From assembly GCA_964517175.1 (NCBI GenBank), contig CAZFBU010000078.1, positions 1 through 20,641 of the forward strand: a stretch of 20,641 nt of DNA, in the 5' to 3' direction. Shown here piece after piece: positions 7,166 through 14,666 of this stretch (its first letter is position 1; each line of letters starts with the position of its first letter). Under the pieces are notes generated by a model that was given only the letters and a program-made list of their open reading frames with translations, ran no database searches and was not told where the DNA came from. A program made the position numbers and the translations under genes. Origin of the DNA: JADJNW01 sp964517175 (GTDB lineage Bacteria; Bacteroidota; Bacteroidia; Chitinophagales; Saprospiraceae).

Positions 7166-8618
7166 CGACAAGTTTGATCAGATCATCAAGGACAAACTGG
7201 ACCGACTGCAGGTCGAGTATGACCCCGCATCCTGGGAGGCATTCGAACGAAAGCTCGATGCCGGCAACCAACCGCCAGCTAACGATGCCTGGCTGGATGA
7301 GGTCGTATTTGAAAAACTGCACGGGCTGGAATCCGTCGGTGTGCCGTCGCGCTGGGACTTGATGTCTGCCAGGCTTGATCAGGAAGCTACTCGCCGCCGC
7401 CATACCTGGAGCCGCCGGGCAATGGAGGCAGTTTTGGTACTTTTGATTTCGCTCACTTTCGTGCAATACTTTGGTGAACAAACGCCCGTTCGCTTCACCG
7501 GAAAATCATCTTCGGCATCAACACCTGATGCTTCAAAGCAAACAGCCGACAGGGTACAGAAATCCCCGGCAACGCCTGCACCAATCGCCGACGCTCAGCC
7601 GGGCGCAGCATCCGCGCCCATTACACAAGCACAAGGCACGAAACCGTCGGTTGATATGCCACCACCCGCTGCCACCACGACCGCGCGCACGACTATCAGC
7701 AAAGCGTCGGTTCTTCCGGGAATTGCTTCTGAAGTTAAACATCTTTCCAAAAATACTCATCCAATAACTGATGTTCCGGAGCCGGATCAGCCCTTATCGG
7801 GCAACCGAATGGACGTCATCATGGCGGCGCTGGATCGTCTGGAAGTACCAGAACTCGAGAAAGTAACGGAAGATGACCACGGCTTTCTTATCAAGCCTGT
7901 CAATCAGCAACGCGGTTTTTACGTTAGCATGTTTGGCAGTGCAGATTACAACCAGATTGTCACACCACCCACTATGGTAGAGGGTCAAATGCTGGAAGGT
8001 TTTGATCGCTACGAACTCGGCTACGGTGGTGGTATCATGGCTGGCTGGGAAAAAGGACGCTGGGAAGTCGGAAGTGGTTTGATCTATGTGGCTAAGGAAT
8101 ATACACCTCGCCCCCTACTCTACATCTATGATGGCAGCCTGCGGGATGGTTATCAGGGCGAAGGTTTCAAACTGGTCGAATTGAATATGCTGCAGTTGCC
8201 GTTTCACGTTCGCTACAATTTTATCCGGCACAACAAATGGCGCGCTTACACCACTGCCGGTGTCTCGCTGCACGTGACGATGCAAGCCAATTACTACATT
8301 GCTGATGAAACCGGGTTTAACCGTCCGGCGGCGGCACGTCCGCCCTCACAAGGTCCTGGCGGTACCGTAACGACACCCCTCGACGAAAAAGCGAGTATTC
8401 TGACTGCCGGTGTGCTGGAGGGTGGTTCTTTGCTGAAAAACAGCTACATGACGGGCAACGTCGGCTTGGGATTGGAACGCTTCATGACCGAACGGTGGAG
8501 TATTTTTGCCCAGCCAACTTATCACCACGTCCTTAGTAATAAGCTGCAAGGAATTGGTCCGGATCAGGATCGCATCCATACGATGTCCATCTTTATGGGC
8601 TTGCGGGTGAAATTGTAA
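7152..8618 (+). CDS. Putative trans-envelope regulator: anti-sigma-like N-terminus, one TM helix, linker and C-terminal outer-membrane beta-barrel
   Basis: 488-aa protein with an unusual order of parts. Residues 1-90 are soluble and charged, with two similar short motifs, YDPASWEAFERKLD (23-36) and VPSRWDLMSARLDQE (64-78), and a further EVVFEKLHGLE helix. A basic RRRHTWSRR stretch (81-89) precedes one hydrophobic helix at about 92-107, giving N-in topology. Residues about 110-215 are a low-complexity Pro/Ala/Thr/Ser/Gln linker. Residues 254-488 show alternating strands rich in Gly and aromatics (GFYVSMFGSADYN, YELGYGGGIMAGWEKG, WEVGSGLIYVAKEY, LQLPFHVRYNF, YMTGNVGLGLERF, WSIFAQPTYHHVLSN), ending in SIFMGLRVKL, as in PorT/OMP_b-brl type barrels. 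The gene overlaps the sigma factor gene by 14 bp, which supports an anti-sigma role. The barrel and topology are inferred from sequence pattern. Its 3' end overlaps the convergent hydrolase gene by 26 bp. Confidence 0.75.
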   Translation: MKKSSDKFDQIIKDKLDRLQVEYDPASWEAFERKLDAGNQPPANDAWLDEVVFEKLHGLESVGVPSRWDLMSARLDQEATRRRHTWSRRAMEAVLVLLISLTFVQYFGEQTPVRFTGKSSSASTPDASKQTADRVQKSPATPAPIADAQPGAASAPITQAQGTKPSVDMPPPAATTTARTTISKASVLPGIASEVKHLSKNTHPITDVPEPDQPLSGNRMDVIMAALDRLEVPELEKVTEDDHGFLIKPVNQQRGFYVSMFGSADYNQIVTPPTMVEGQMLEGFDRYELGYGGGIMAGWEKGRWEVGSGLIYVAKEYTPRPLLYIYDGSLRDGYQGEGFKLVELNMLQLPFHVRYNFIRHNKWRAYTTAGVSLHVTMQANYYIADETGFNRPAAARPPSQGPGGTVTTPLDEKASILTAGVLEGGSLLKNSYMTGNVGLGLERFMTERWSIFAQPTYHHVLSNKLQGIGPDQDRIHTMSIFMGLRVKL

Positions 8619-9405
8619 GCACCTCCAGCAAAATTGGTATCACTGCTGCATTCGGCAAATAGTGCTTCCCATCCAACTCGTGTACGCTGACTTGTTCCAT
8701 TTTCCTGGCAAGTTTCCGAATATATGCACCATTAATCATCGGATCGCGTTTTCCAACAATAATAATAACCGGCTTCTCCAGAGCGAGTAATGCGCGTCGG
8801 CTGAATTTAAATGCTGACATGGACAGCCACGTAGCGGACAACCGGGCGCGCCCTTCGTCTGTCGTCAGATTTTTCTGCAAAAAACGCTCCACGTGCAGCG
8901 GCAGCCAACCCGCGCGCCGCAACCACCCCGCCAAATACAGCAGATGCCCGGGTCGTCGCAACCGTCCCATCAGCCAGGAACGCCAACTCAGCGGTAGCAA
9001 ATTGCTCCATCCCAGCCAGTAGGTGTACAAACCATCCGGAGAAAGCAGCAACAAGCGCTCGCATCCAGGCGATAGACCGCAGAGCTTCAGCGCCAGGCGC
9101 GCCCCAAAACTGTGCCCAAGCAGTACGTAGCGCGTCGTACGTTCTCTGTTTGTAATCTCATTGACAACCTCTTGCAAGTCATCCGGTTGAAAGATTGACG
9201 AATGCCATTCGGTTTGCCCATGGAACGGCAGATCAATTGCGTAGCAAGTGCATGCGTGAGCCAGATCGTTGCAGAGTGCGGCAAACATACGACCGTCAAC
9301 GCCGTAGCCGTGCAATGCGATCAGCAGTATTTTGCCATGCCCCCACTTTCGGAAAAAAATATTCCCGCCGGAAACCGTTATGAAACCTGCATTCATGCGC
9401 TTCAT
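8593..9405 (-). CDS. Alpha/beta hydrolase fold protein
   Basis: 270-aa alpha/beta hydrolase without a signal peptide. The oxyanion-hole motif LHGYG is at 31-35. The nucleophile elbow GHSFGA places Ser99. The acid is Asp221 in IIIVGKRDPM, and the catalytic His is His248 in LDGKHYLP, so the triad is complete. A cap region at about 130-180 is rich in Trp, Leu and Arg (YWLGWSNLLPLSWRSWLMGR) and is probably amphipathic, which would suit a lipid or ester substrate or membrane contact; that is inference. I chose ATG at 9405 rather than the in-frame TTG at 9414; a third option is ATG at 9396. The 3' end runs 26 bp into the opposite-strand barrel gene, and it is divergent from the DUF547 lipoprotein gene. 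Substrate unknown. Confidence 0.85.
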   Translation of the reverse strand: MKRMNAGFITVSGGNIFFRKWGHGKILLIALHGYGVDGRMFAALCNDLAHACTCYAIDLPFHGQTEWHSSIFQPDDLQEVVNEITNRERTTRYVLLGHSFGARLALKLCGLSPGCERLLLLSPDGLYTYWLGWSNLLPLSWRSWLMGRLRRPGHLLYLAGWLRRAGWLPLHVERFLQKNLTTDEGRARLSATWLSMSAFKFSRRALLALEKPVIIIVGKRDPMINGAYIRKLARKMEQVSVHELDGKHYLPNAAVIPILLEVLTISPASP

Positions 9406-9485
9406 TTTGCTCAAAGTTTGTAAACTGTCGGCATGACACCAACTTAAAGCGTCACAAACTACGTAATTTGTATAAAAAAGAATCC

Positions 9486-10244
9486 ATGCGTTTTTACCAT
9501 CTTTTATTTGTAATTGGAATAATCGGATTTGCGCAAAGCTGTAAAGTCAAGGATTATCAATCGGATGCGCGCCCTGTCACCCATGAGCTATGGGATAGCC
9601 TGGTGCGAGCCCACGTCAATGAAAAAGGCTGGTTAAACTACGAAGGCTTCATTGCCGATAGCAACCGCCTGAACAATTACCTGGAGCTACTCAGCCGCCA
9701 TCATCCCAATGATCGCCACTGGAGCCGGGACGAGCAGCTTGCCTACTGGATCAATGCGTATAACGCCTTCACCGTCAAGCTCATCGTCGATCACTACCCC
9801 GTAGAAAGTATTAAAGATATTAAAAATGGAATTCCGTTTGTCAATACGGTTTGGGATATAAAATTTATCAAAATTGAAGACCGGGAATACGATTTGAATA
9901 ATATTGAACACGGCATCATTCGCCCGAAATTCAAGGATCCGCGCATTCACATGGCGGTCAACTGCGCTTCGATCTCCTGCCCAAAACTGCGCAACGAAGC
10001 CTTCACCGCCAAAAAGCTGGACGATCAGCTCGACCAGGCGGCCCGGGATTTTCTGAGCGACCGCGATAAGAATATCATCGAATCAGGTAGCCAACTCAAG
10101 CTTTCCAAAATATTCTCCTGGTACAGCGGCGACTTTGATTCCGTCGTCCGATTTGTCGATAAATATACCGAAACAGATATCGACCGGAAACCCGATATTG
10201 AATACCTGGATTACGACTGGGGACTGAACAAACAGAAGGAGTGA
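9486..10244 (+). CDS. DUF547 domain lipoprotein
   Basis: 252-aa protein. The N-terminus MRFYHLLFVIGIIGFAQSC is a lipoprotein signal peptide: a short basic start, a hydrophobic stretch and Cys19 preceded by AQS, an acceptable though not ideal lipobox. The mature protein should be anchored in the envelope. The rest is a DUF547 domain, with EQLAYWINAYNAFTVKLIVD at 83-102, the FVNTVWDIKFIKI strand near 118-130, YDLNNIEHGIIRPKFKDPRI near 135-154 and the signature HMAVNCASISCPKLR at 155-169, whose two Cys are typical. DUF547 proteins are widespread and lack a proven general function; the fold has been compared with papain-like enzymes, which I cannot confirm here. I chose ATG at 9486 over the in-frame TTG at 9468, because only the ATG puts the signal peptide at the start. 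The stop abuts the smpB stop with no spacer. Confidence 0.88.
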   Translation: MRFYHLLFVIGIIGFAQSCKVKDYQSDARPVTHELWDSLVRAHVNEKGWLNYEGFIADSNRLNNYLELLSRHHPNDRHWSRDEQLAYWINAYNAFTVKLIVDHYPVESIKDIKNGIPFVNTVWDIKFIKIEDREYDLNNIEHGIIRPKFKDPRIHMAVNCASISCPKLRNEAFTAKKLDDQLDQAARDFLSDRDKNIIESGSQLKLSKIFSWYSGDFDSVVRFVDKYTETDIDRKPDIEYLDYDWGLNKQKE

Positions 10245-10712
10245 TTACAACTTGATTTTACTCAACCGCTGGAGGTCGCGTTTCATATCTTTTTCTTTGA
10301 TAGAATCGCGCTTGTCGTAAGATTTTTTACCGGTCACGACTACAATTTCCAGTTTAACAAAGCCGCGATCCGTCAGATAAAGTCGATAAGGTACAATGGT
10401 GTTGCCTTTTTCCTTTACTTTTTTTTCCAGTTTGCGGAGTTCCTGGCGTTTGAGCAGGAGCTTGCGGGTACGGCGGGCTTCGTGATTGGCATAAGTGCCG
10501 TGCTTGTATTCGGAAATAAAAAGGCTGTGCACAAACAATTCGCCGTTTTTAAAAACACAATAAGCGTCGGATAAATTCGCTTTACCGGTGCGAATAGACT
10601 TGATCTCCGTGCCCTGCAGCACGATGCCCGCTTCGTATTTTTCCTTGAAAAAATATTCGTGCTCGGCTCGTCGGTTTACAAATTCAATATTTTTCTTTTT
10701 CTTCTCTGCCAT
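10245..10712 (-). CDS. smpB: SsrA-binding protein SmpB
   Basis: 155-aa SmpB, the protein partner of tmRNA in trans-translation. It binds the tRNA-like part of tmRNA and brings it to ribosomes stalled on broken mRNA. Visible hallmarks are NRRAEHEYF near the N-terminus, EAGIVLQGTEIKSIRTGKANLSD around 27-49 (the most conserved block), FISEYKHGTYANHEARRTRKLLL around 65-87 and LYLTDRGFVKLEIVVVTGKKSYDKR around 111-135. The basic tail (about 130-155), which goes helical in the mRNA channel, is complete and ends KDMKRDLQRLSKIKL. The N-terminus is a Lys-rich start (MAEKKKKN). Length is normal. It lies 66 bp after the YbjQ-family gene on the same strand and abuts the convergent DUF547 gene. The tmRNA gene itself is not in this window; RNase R, another partner, is about 8 kb away. 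Confidence 0.97.
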   Translation of the reverse strand: MAEKKKKNIEFVNRRAEHEYFFKEKYEAGIVLQGTEIKSIRTGKANLSDAYCVFKNGELFVHSLFISEYKHGTYANHEARRTRKLLLKRQELRKLEKKVKEKGNTIVPYRLYLTDRGFVKLEIVVVTGKKSYDKRDSIKEKDMKRDLQRLSKIKL

Positions 10713-10778
10713 TTGTTGGTTTTGATATTCAACATACTAATGTGCGAAAGGCGATAAAAGTTCCCGTTCGCACCTCGC

Positions 10779-11093
10779 TTACTTCAGCCGGACCGCCGTG
10801 CCATAAGCCAAAATTTCCGAAGCACCCTGCATCACCGCAGCAGTCGTGAACCTTACATTAATAACGGCATCTGCCCCAATGCGTTCCGCATCAGCAATCA
10901 TGCGCTCGATCGCCTGTTCGCGGGCTTGCGCCATGAGTTTGGTGTATTCGGAAACTTCGCCCCCGGTAATGAGCCGCAGCCCCGCCACAAAGTCCCGCCC
11001 GATGTGACGCGCACGAACCGTGCTGCCCCTCACCACATCAATCACTTCGGCGATCTCCTCGCCGGGAATGTAGTCTGTTGTCGTGATGATCAT
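10779..11093 (-). CDS. YbjQ/UPF0145 family protein
   Basis: 104-aa protein of the YbjQ (UPF0145, DUF74) family, small cytoplasmic proteins that form ring-like oligomers and whose role is unknown; a heavy-metal-binding annotation exists in databases but is weakly based. Nearly the full length shows the family pattern: MIITTTDYIPG with a strand start, then EVIDVVRGSTVRARHIGRD around 15-33, GGEVSEYTKLMAQAREQAIERM around 44-65 and GADAVINVRFTTAAVMQGASEILAYGTAV around 73-101. Length is typical. The ATG at 11091-11093 sits only three bases from the scaffold gap at 11097; its first 52 bases are repeated on the far side (11197-11248), so its true upstream sequence is that following 11248. It is probably co-oriented, and perhaps co-transcribed, with smpB, 66 bp downstream. 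Confidence 0.9.
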   Translation of the reverse strand: MIITTTDYIPGEEIAEVIDVVRGSTVRARHIGRDFVAGLRLITGGEVSEYTKLMAQAREQAIERMIADAERIGADAVINVRFTTAAVMQGASEILAYGTAVRLK

Positions 11094-11096
11094 TTT
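11042..11096. repeat. 55-bp terminal overlap, left copy (assembly artefact)
   Basis: These 55 bases, the 5' end of the YbjQ-family gene, are identical to 11197-11251. They run exactly up to the N gap, and the right copy starts exactly after it. This is what two contigs ending in the same k-mer produce when they are scaffolded without being merged. Confidence 0.95.
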
Positions 11097-11196
11097 NNNN
11101 NNNNNNNNNNNNNNNNNNNNNNNNNNNNNNNNNNNNNNNNNNNNNNNNNNNNNNNNNNNNNNNNNNNNNNNNNNNNNNNNNNNNNNNNNNNNNNNN
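11097..11196. other. 100-N scaffold gap
   Basis: A run of exactly 100 N, the conventional placeholder for a gap of unknown size. Because both flanks end in the same 55-bp sequence, the gap is probably false and the contigs should be joined by their overlap. Frames crossing it are not genes. Confidence 0.98.
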
Positions 11197-11251
11197 TCAC
11201 TTCGGCGATCTCCTCGCCGGGAATGTAGTCTGTTGTCGTGATGATCATTTT
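11197..11251. repeat. 55-bp terminal overlap, right copy; duplicated 5' end of the YbjQ-family gene
   Basis: This is identical to 11042-11096. It encodes, on the minus strand, a start codon at 11246-11248 and the first codons of the YbjQ-family protein, then runs into the N gap. It should be read as the same piece of DNA as the left copy and not as a second or broken gene. The bases after 11251 are then the real upstream region of that gene. Confidence 0.95.
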
Positions 11252-11315
11252 TAAAGCATTGAAGTAAAAAATAGGCTTTACTAACTCACACCAGCAAAGC
11301 CCTTTTCCGACTTTT

Positions 11316-13562
11316 TTAATGGTTATTGTTCTTGTTTTCGATCAAATTGATACCCTGCCGGGCTTTGGTCGGCTGGAGTTTTACATCCGCGCCCTTTAGT
11401 TTTTCCTGCAAAAATCGCGTCATTTTGGTGTATAAATGCAACCGCGCATTATCACCATAAATGCCGTGGTTCCGATTTGGATAGAAATACGTTTCGTATT
11501 GTTTATTGGCGCTAATGAGCGCGTTCGCCATTTCCGCCGTGTGCTGGAAATGCACGTTGTCGTCGCCCAGACCGTGCACGAGCAAATATTCGCCCTTAAG
11601 GCGGTCGGCGAAATAAACCGGCGAATTATCGCGATAGCCGTCGGGATTTTCCTTTTCCGAACGCATATAACGCTCGGTGTAAATGGTGTCGTACCACTTC
11701 CAGTTGGTCACCGGCGCGACGGCGATGGCTGCCGCAAAAACGTCATTGCCCTTCAGGATGCAGAGCGAAGACATATAGCCGCCGTAGCTCCAGCCAAAAA
11801 TGCCGATGCGGTTGGCATCAATATAATCCTGGCTACCGAGCCACTTCGCTGCTTCGATCTGGTCGATGGTTTCGTATTTGCCGAGTTGCTGATACGTCAT
11901 TTTCTTGAATTCCTCGCCGCGACCGCCCGTGCCGCGATTGTCCACACAAGCGACTACAAAACCCTGCTGCGCCAGGTGTTGAAACCACCAGTAGCGGCTG
12001 CCCCAGGAATCGATTACCTGCTGGCTGCCCGGGCCGCCATACACAAACATCAGCACCGGATACTGCCGGCTCTCCGTAAACCCGCGCGGTTTAATCATCC
12101 AGCCGTTGAGCGCAACGTTTTCGCTGGTTTTGAAATCAAAAAACTCGACCGGTTGGGTTTGGTATTCGGTCATCATTTCCCGAAGTTGGTAGTTGTCTTC
12201 AATCACCCGGATTTGCTTGCCGCTATTGTCAAAAACGGTGTAGGATGCCGGCGAATTGATCGTCGAATGCGTGATGACGTAATAATCGTAATTGCTGCTG
12301 AATTGTGCGTTGTTCACGCCAGCTGCGTCGGCGAGGGCGCGTTTGTTCTTGCCATCCAGACCGAGTGCATAGACCTGGCGCTCCATTGGCGATTTTTCAG
12401 CCGCCTGGTAATATACGAGGCTGCGGGCTTCGTCCACGCCATAGATGTTGGAGACTTCCCACTTGCCTTTGGTCAATTGTTGCGGTTTGCCGCCGCCCAT
12501 GTCGCCCAGGTAGATATGGCGCCAGCCATCGCGTTCGCTGGTGAATAGGAAGCGCTTGCCATCCGCCAGAAAGGTGAAATCATCCAGCGTTGCTTCGGTG
12601 ATGTAGTACTTGTTTTTTTCGGAAAAGAAAACGTTCGTTTTGCCATCGGTCGCATTTGCGGCAAGCAATTCCAAGTGGTTCTGGTGACGATTCAGGCGAT
12701 AAACGCAGAGTGTGCCGGGGTCTTTCGTCCAGCGAATGCGCGGAATATACATATCGGTTTCTTCGCCCGTAGCAACCATCGTCGTTTTCTTCGATTTTGT
12801 ATCGTAGATGTGAATGGTCACAATCGAGTTTTCTTCGCCGACCTTTGGGTATTTAAACGTCTCATATTCAGGGTATAATTCATCCCGATAGTGCGTCATA
12901 GTAAATTGCTTCACCCGGCTTTCGTCAAAACGATAAAACGCCACCCATTGCCCATCGGGCGACCATTGGTAGCCGGTTTTCAGCGCAAACTCCTCTTCAT
13001 ATACCCAATCCATGCCACCGTTGATGATGCGATTTTTCTCGCCATCTTTCGTGACCTGCGTCGTCTCGCCGGATTGTAAGTCCTTGACGTACATGTTGTT
13101 TTCAAAAACGAAAGCAACTTTATCGCCTTGCGGGTTGAAATTTGCCAGGCTGAATTTTCCACCGTCAAAAACCGAGCGGAACTGCTTCGACACGCGGTCA
13201 TATACAAAGTATTTTTCTTTGGTCGAATGGCGGTAGATGCTTTCCACTTCCGACCAGATGAGGATTTTCTGTTCATCGGCGCTAAAGCGGTAGCCTTGCA
13301 TTCGCCCGTTGAAACCCGCTGCAGAGACGGAGTTAGCGTCGAAAACCGTTTGCACGAAGCCGCCATCCGTCAGGTCGTATTGTTGTATTTTGTTATTTTC
13401 CAGGCGCGTATAATGCTTGCCATCGTTCATAAAATTGAATCCCGGCACGCTACGGGCGTTGAATGTCCCGTTGCTCCAGATGTCTTCCAGTGAAATTAAT
13501 TTCTGCGCCAAGACTGGCTGCACGAGGGTCACTACCAAGAATAGCAAGATGTATCGTTTCAT
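11316..13562 (-). CDS. Secreted S9B dipeptidyl-peptidase IV
   Basis: 748-aa DPP-IV-type serine peptidase that removes N-terminal dipeptides, usually after Pro or Ala, for peptide nutrition in the periplasm. Residues 1-19 (MKRYILLFLVVTLVQPVLA) are a Sec signal peptide with cleavage after VLA. Residues about 40-470 form the beta-propeller, with the substrate-binding double Glu in DWVYEEEFALKTG (Glu189-Glu190). The C-terminal alpha/beta hydrolase domain has Tyr508 in FVYGGPGS, nucleophile Ser592 in FGWSYGGYM, Asp667 in HGLGDDNVHFQ and His699 in PNRNHGIYG. All match DPP-IV in order and spacing. Length is normal. I chose ATG at 13562 because it begins the signal peptide; an in-frame ATG at 13604 adds 14 residues and lies upstream of the predicted transcription start. 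A perfect promoter lies just upstream. The C-terminus ends in an Asn-rich ENKNNNH tail with no sorting domain. Confidence 0.93.
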   Translation of the reverse strand: MKRYILLFLVVTLVQPVLAQKLISLEDIWSNGTFNARSVPGFNFMNDGKHYTRLENNKIQQYDLTDGGFVQTVFDANSVSAAGFNGRMQGYRFSADEQKILIWSEVESIYRHSTKEKYFVYDRVSKQFRSVFDGGKFSLANFNPQGDKVAFVFENNMYVKDLQSGETTQVTKDGEKNRIINGGMDWVYEEEFALKTGYQWSPDGQWVAFYRFDESRVKQFTMTHYRDELYPEYETFKYPKVGEENSIVTIHIYDTKSKKTTMVATGEETDMYIPRIRWTKDPGTLCVYRLNRHQNHLELLAANATDGKTNVFFSEKNKYYITEATLDDFTFLADGKRFLFTSERDGWRHIYLGDMGGGKPQQLTKGKWEVSNIYGVDEARSLVYYQAAEKSPMERQVYALGLDGKNKRALADAAGVNNAQFSSNYDYYVITHSTINSPASYTVFDNSGKQIRVIEDNYQLREMMTEYQTQPVEFFDFKTSENVALNGWMIKPRGFTESRQYPVLMFVYGGPGSQQVIDSWGSRYWWFQHLAQQGFVVACVDNRGTGGRGEEFKKMTYQQLGKYETIDQIEAAKWLGSQDYIDANRIGIFGWSYGGYMSSLCILKGNDVFAAAIAVAPVTNWKWYDTIYTERYMRSEKENPDGYRDNSPVYFADRLKGEYLLVHGLGDDNVHFQHTAEMANALISANKQYETYFYPNRNHGIYGDNARLHLYTKMTRFLQEKLKGADVKLQPTKARQGINLIENKNNNH

Positions 13563-13601
13563 AATCGGATGTAAATTTTGAATTAAAAATAAGTAAATAG
13601 A

Positions 13602-13632
13602 CAAAATTATTCCAAGTGTAAAGTTTCACAAA
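13602..13632 (-). promoter_or_regulatory. Bacteroidota-type promoter for the DPP-IV gene
   Basis: Read on the minus strand, TTTG (13632-13629) is followed by 19 bp and then TAATTTTG (13609-13602), a full TAnnTTTG match. Transcription should start near 13596, giving a leader of about 33 bases before the ATG at 13562. This position also supports ATG 13562 over the upstream in-frame start at 13604. Confidence 0.72.
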
Positions 13633-13785
13633 CCGCCGATTACCAAAAATATAAAAGTTTCCCCAATTAACAGATAACACTGTCCCATTACTTACATTCC
13701 TTTCGGGAAACTCGAATGGTTTCCCAAAAGGAAAATGCGAAATGACTCCAAAATTAGCAAAAAAAATGATGACAATGGATGTCAC

Positions 13786-13813
13786 AAAAAAGCCCCGGCG
13801 CTGGGCCGGGGCT
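13786..13813 (-). terminator. Intrinsic terminator of the sdhCAB operon
   Basis: A perfect 9-bp GC-rich stem, AGCCCCGGC (13791-13799) and GCCGGGGCT (13805-13813), closes a 5-base loop. On the minus strand it is followed by a run of T (complement of A 13786-13790). It lies about 90 bp after the sdhB stop. There is no T-tract on the plus side, so it acts for the minus strand. Confidence 0.88.
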
Positions 13814-13900
13814 GCAAACTTTTATCTGAAGGGCAACTGAAATAACAGTTTGCGACGAAGATAGAATCTCCACTGAGTTTTTACAAATTTCCCGATGAAA

Positions 13901-14653
13901 TTATACCTGCGTCTCGGAGGTAATCGCCGATTTGAAGTATTCGCGATTCATCAGTGCGATATTTTCCACCGAAATTTCCTTCGGGCACTCTGCTTCGCAG
14001 GCGGTGATGTTTGAGCACATTCCGAACCCCTCGGTATCCATTTGTTTCACCATGTTTTGTACGCGGCGCCGCGACTCTACCTTGCCTTGCGGCAACATCG
14101 TCAGGTGCGCAACCTTCGCCGAGGTGAACAGCATGGCCGATGCGTTTGGGCAAGCAGCCACGCAGGCGCCGCAGCCGATACAGGTCGCTGCATCAAACGC
14201 TTCGGAAGCGGTATCCTTTTCAATGGGGATGGCATTGGCATCCTGTGCCTGGCCGGTATTTACCGAAACGTAGCCCCCTGCCTGAATGATGCGGTCGAAA
14301 GCGGAGCGATCCACCACCAGGTCCTTCACAATCGGGAAAGCCCGGGCGCGGAACGGCTCAATTACGATGGTATCACCGTCTTTGTACTCGCGCATGTGAA
14401 GCTGGCAGGTAGTCGTACCTTTCCACGGGCCGTGCGGCCGACCGTTGATCACCATGTTGCAGGTTCCGCAGATGCCTTCGCGGCAGTCGTGCGCAAAAGA
14501 AACCGGTTCCTTTTTTTCGCCAATCAGTTGTTCGTTCAATACATCCAGCATTTCCAGGAAAGACATGTGCGAACTGGCCTCCACCTGATATGTCTCGAAA
14601 CGCCCTTTATCTTTGCTGTTTTTCTGTCTCCAGATTTTTAGTGTAAGCTTCAT
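13901..14653 (-). CDS. sdhB: Succinate dehydrogenase/fumarate reductase iron-sulfur subunit
   Basis: 250-aa iron-sulfur subunit of complex II, passing electrons between the flavoprotein and the membrane cytochrome. The plant-type [2Fe-2S] site is formed by Cys57, Cys62 and Cys65 (DCREGICGTC) with Cys83. The C-terminal ferredoxin part has CIGCGACVAACP (Cys158, 161, 164, 168) and Cys213, Cys219 and Cys223, giving ligands for a [4Fe-4S] and a [3Fe-4S] cluster. The sequence type (MKLTLKIWRQKNSKDKGRFE start, NASAMLFTSAKV after the second cluster) is that of the Bacteroidota/epsilon-type b558 enzyme. Length is normal. It is the last gene of the operon, 81 bp after sdhA, with a strong inverted repeat in the spacer, and it is followed by an intrinsic terminator. 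Whether the complex runs as succinate dehydrogenase or fumarate reductase cannot be settled by sequence alone. Confidence 0.96.
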   Translation of the reverse strand: MKLTLKIWRQKNSKDKGRFETYQVEASSHMSFLEMLDVLNEQLIGEKKEPVSFAHDCREGICGTCNMVINGRPHGPWKGTTTCQLHMREYKDGDTIVIEPFRARAFPIVKDLVVDRSAFDRIIQAGGYVSVNTGQAQDANAIPIEKDTASEAFDAATCIGCGACVAACPNASAMLFTSAKVAHLTMLPQGKVESRRRVQNMVKQMDTEGFGMCSNITACEAECPKEISVENIALMNREYFKSAITSETQV

Positions 14654-14666
14654 GATATTTTATTTT

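Larger units (their letters stand above)
13563..13900. other. Intergenic region between the DPP-IV gene and the sdh operon
   Basis: This 338-bp, mainly AT-rich stretch holds the DPP-IV promoter at 13602-13632 and the sdh terminator at 13786-13813. Between them, 13633-13785, I see no gene, no further promoter pair and no clear repeat. Confidence 0.6.

Noticed and set aside
9412..9442. Possible promoter for the hydrolase on the minus strand (TTGG-19-AAACTTTG)
   Set aside because: The first base of the -7 element does not match TAnnTTTG, and it lies too close to the start codon to be convincing.
10926..11228. A plus-strand open frame running across the N gap
   Set aside because: It exists only because Ns are read as open codons, and it is antisense to the YbjQ-family gene.
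11197..11248. A possible second, truncated YbjQ-family gene
   Set aside because: It is identical to the start of the complete gene and bounded by the gap, so it is the same DNA counted twice.
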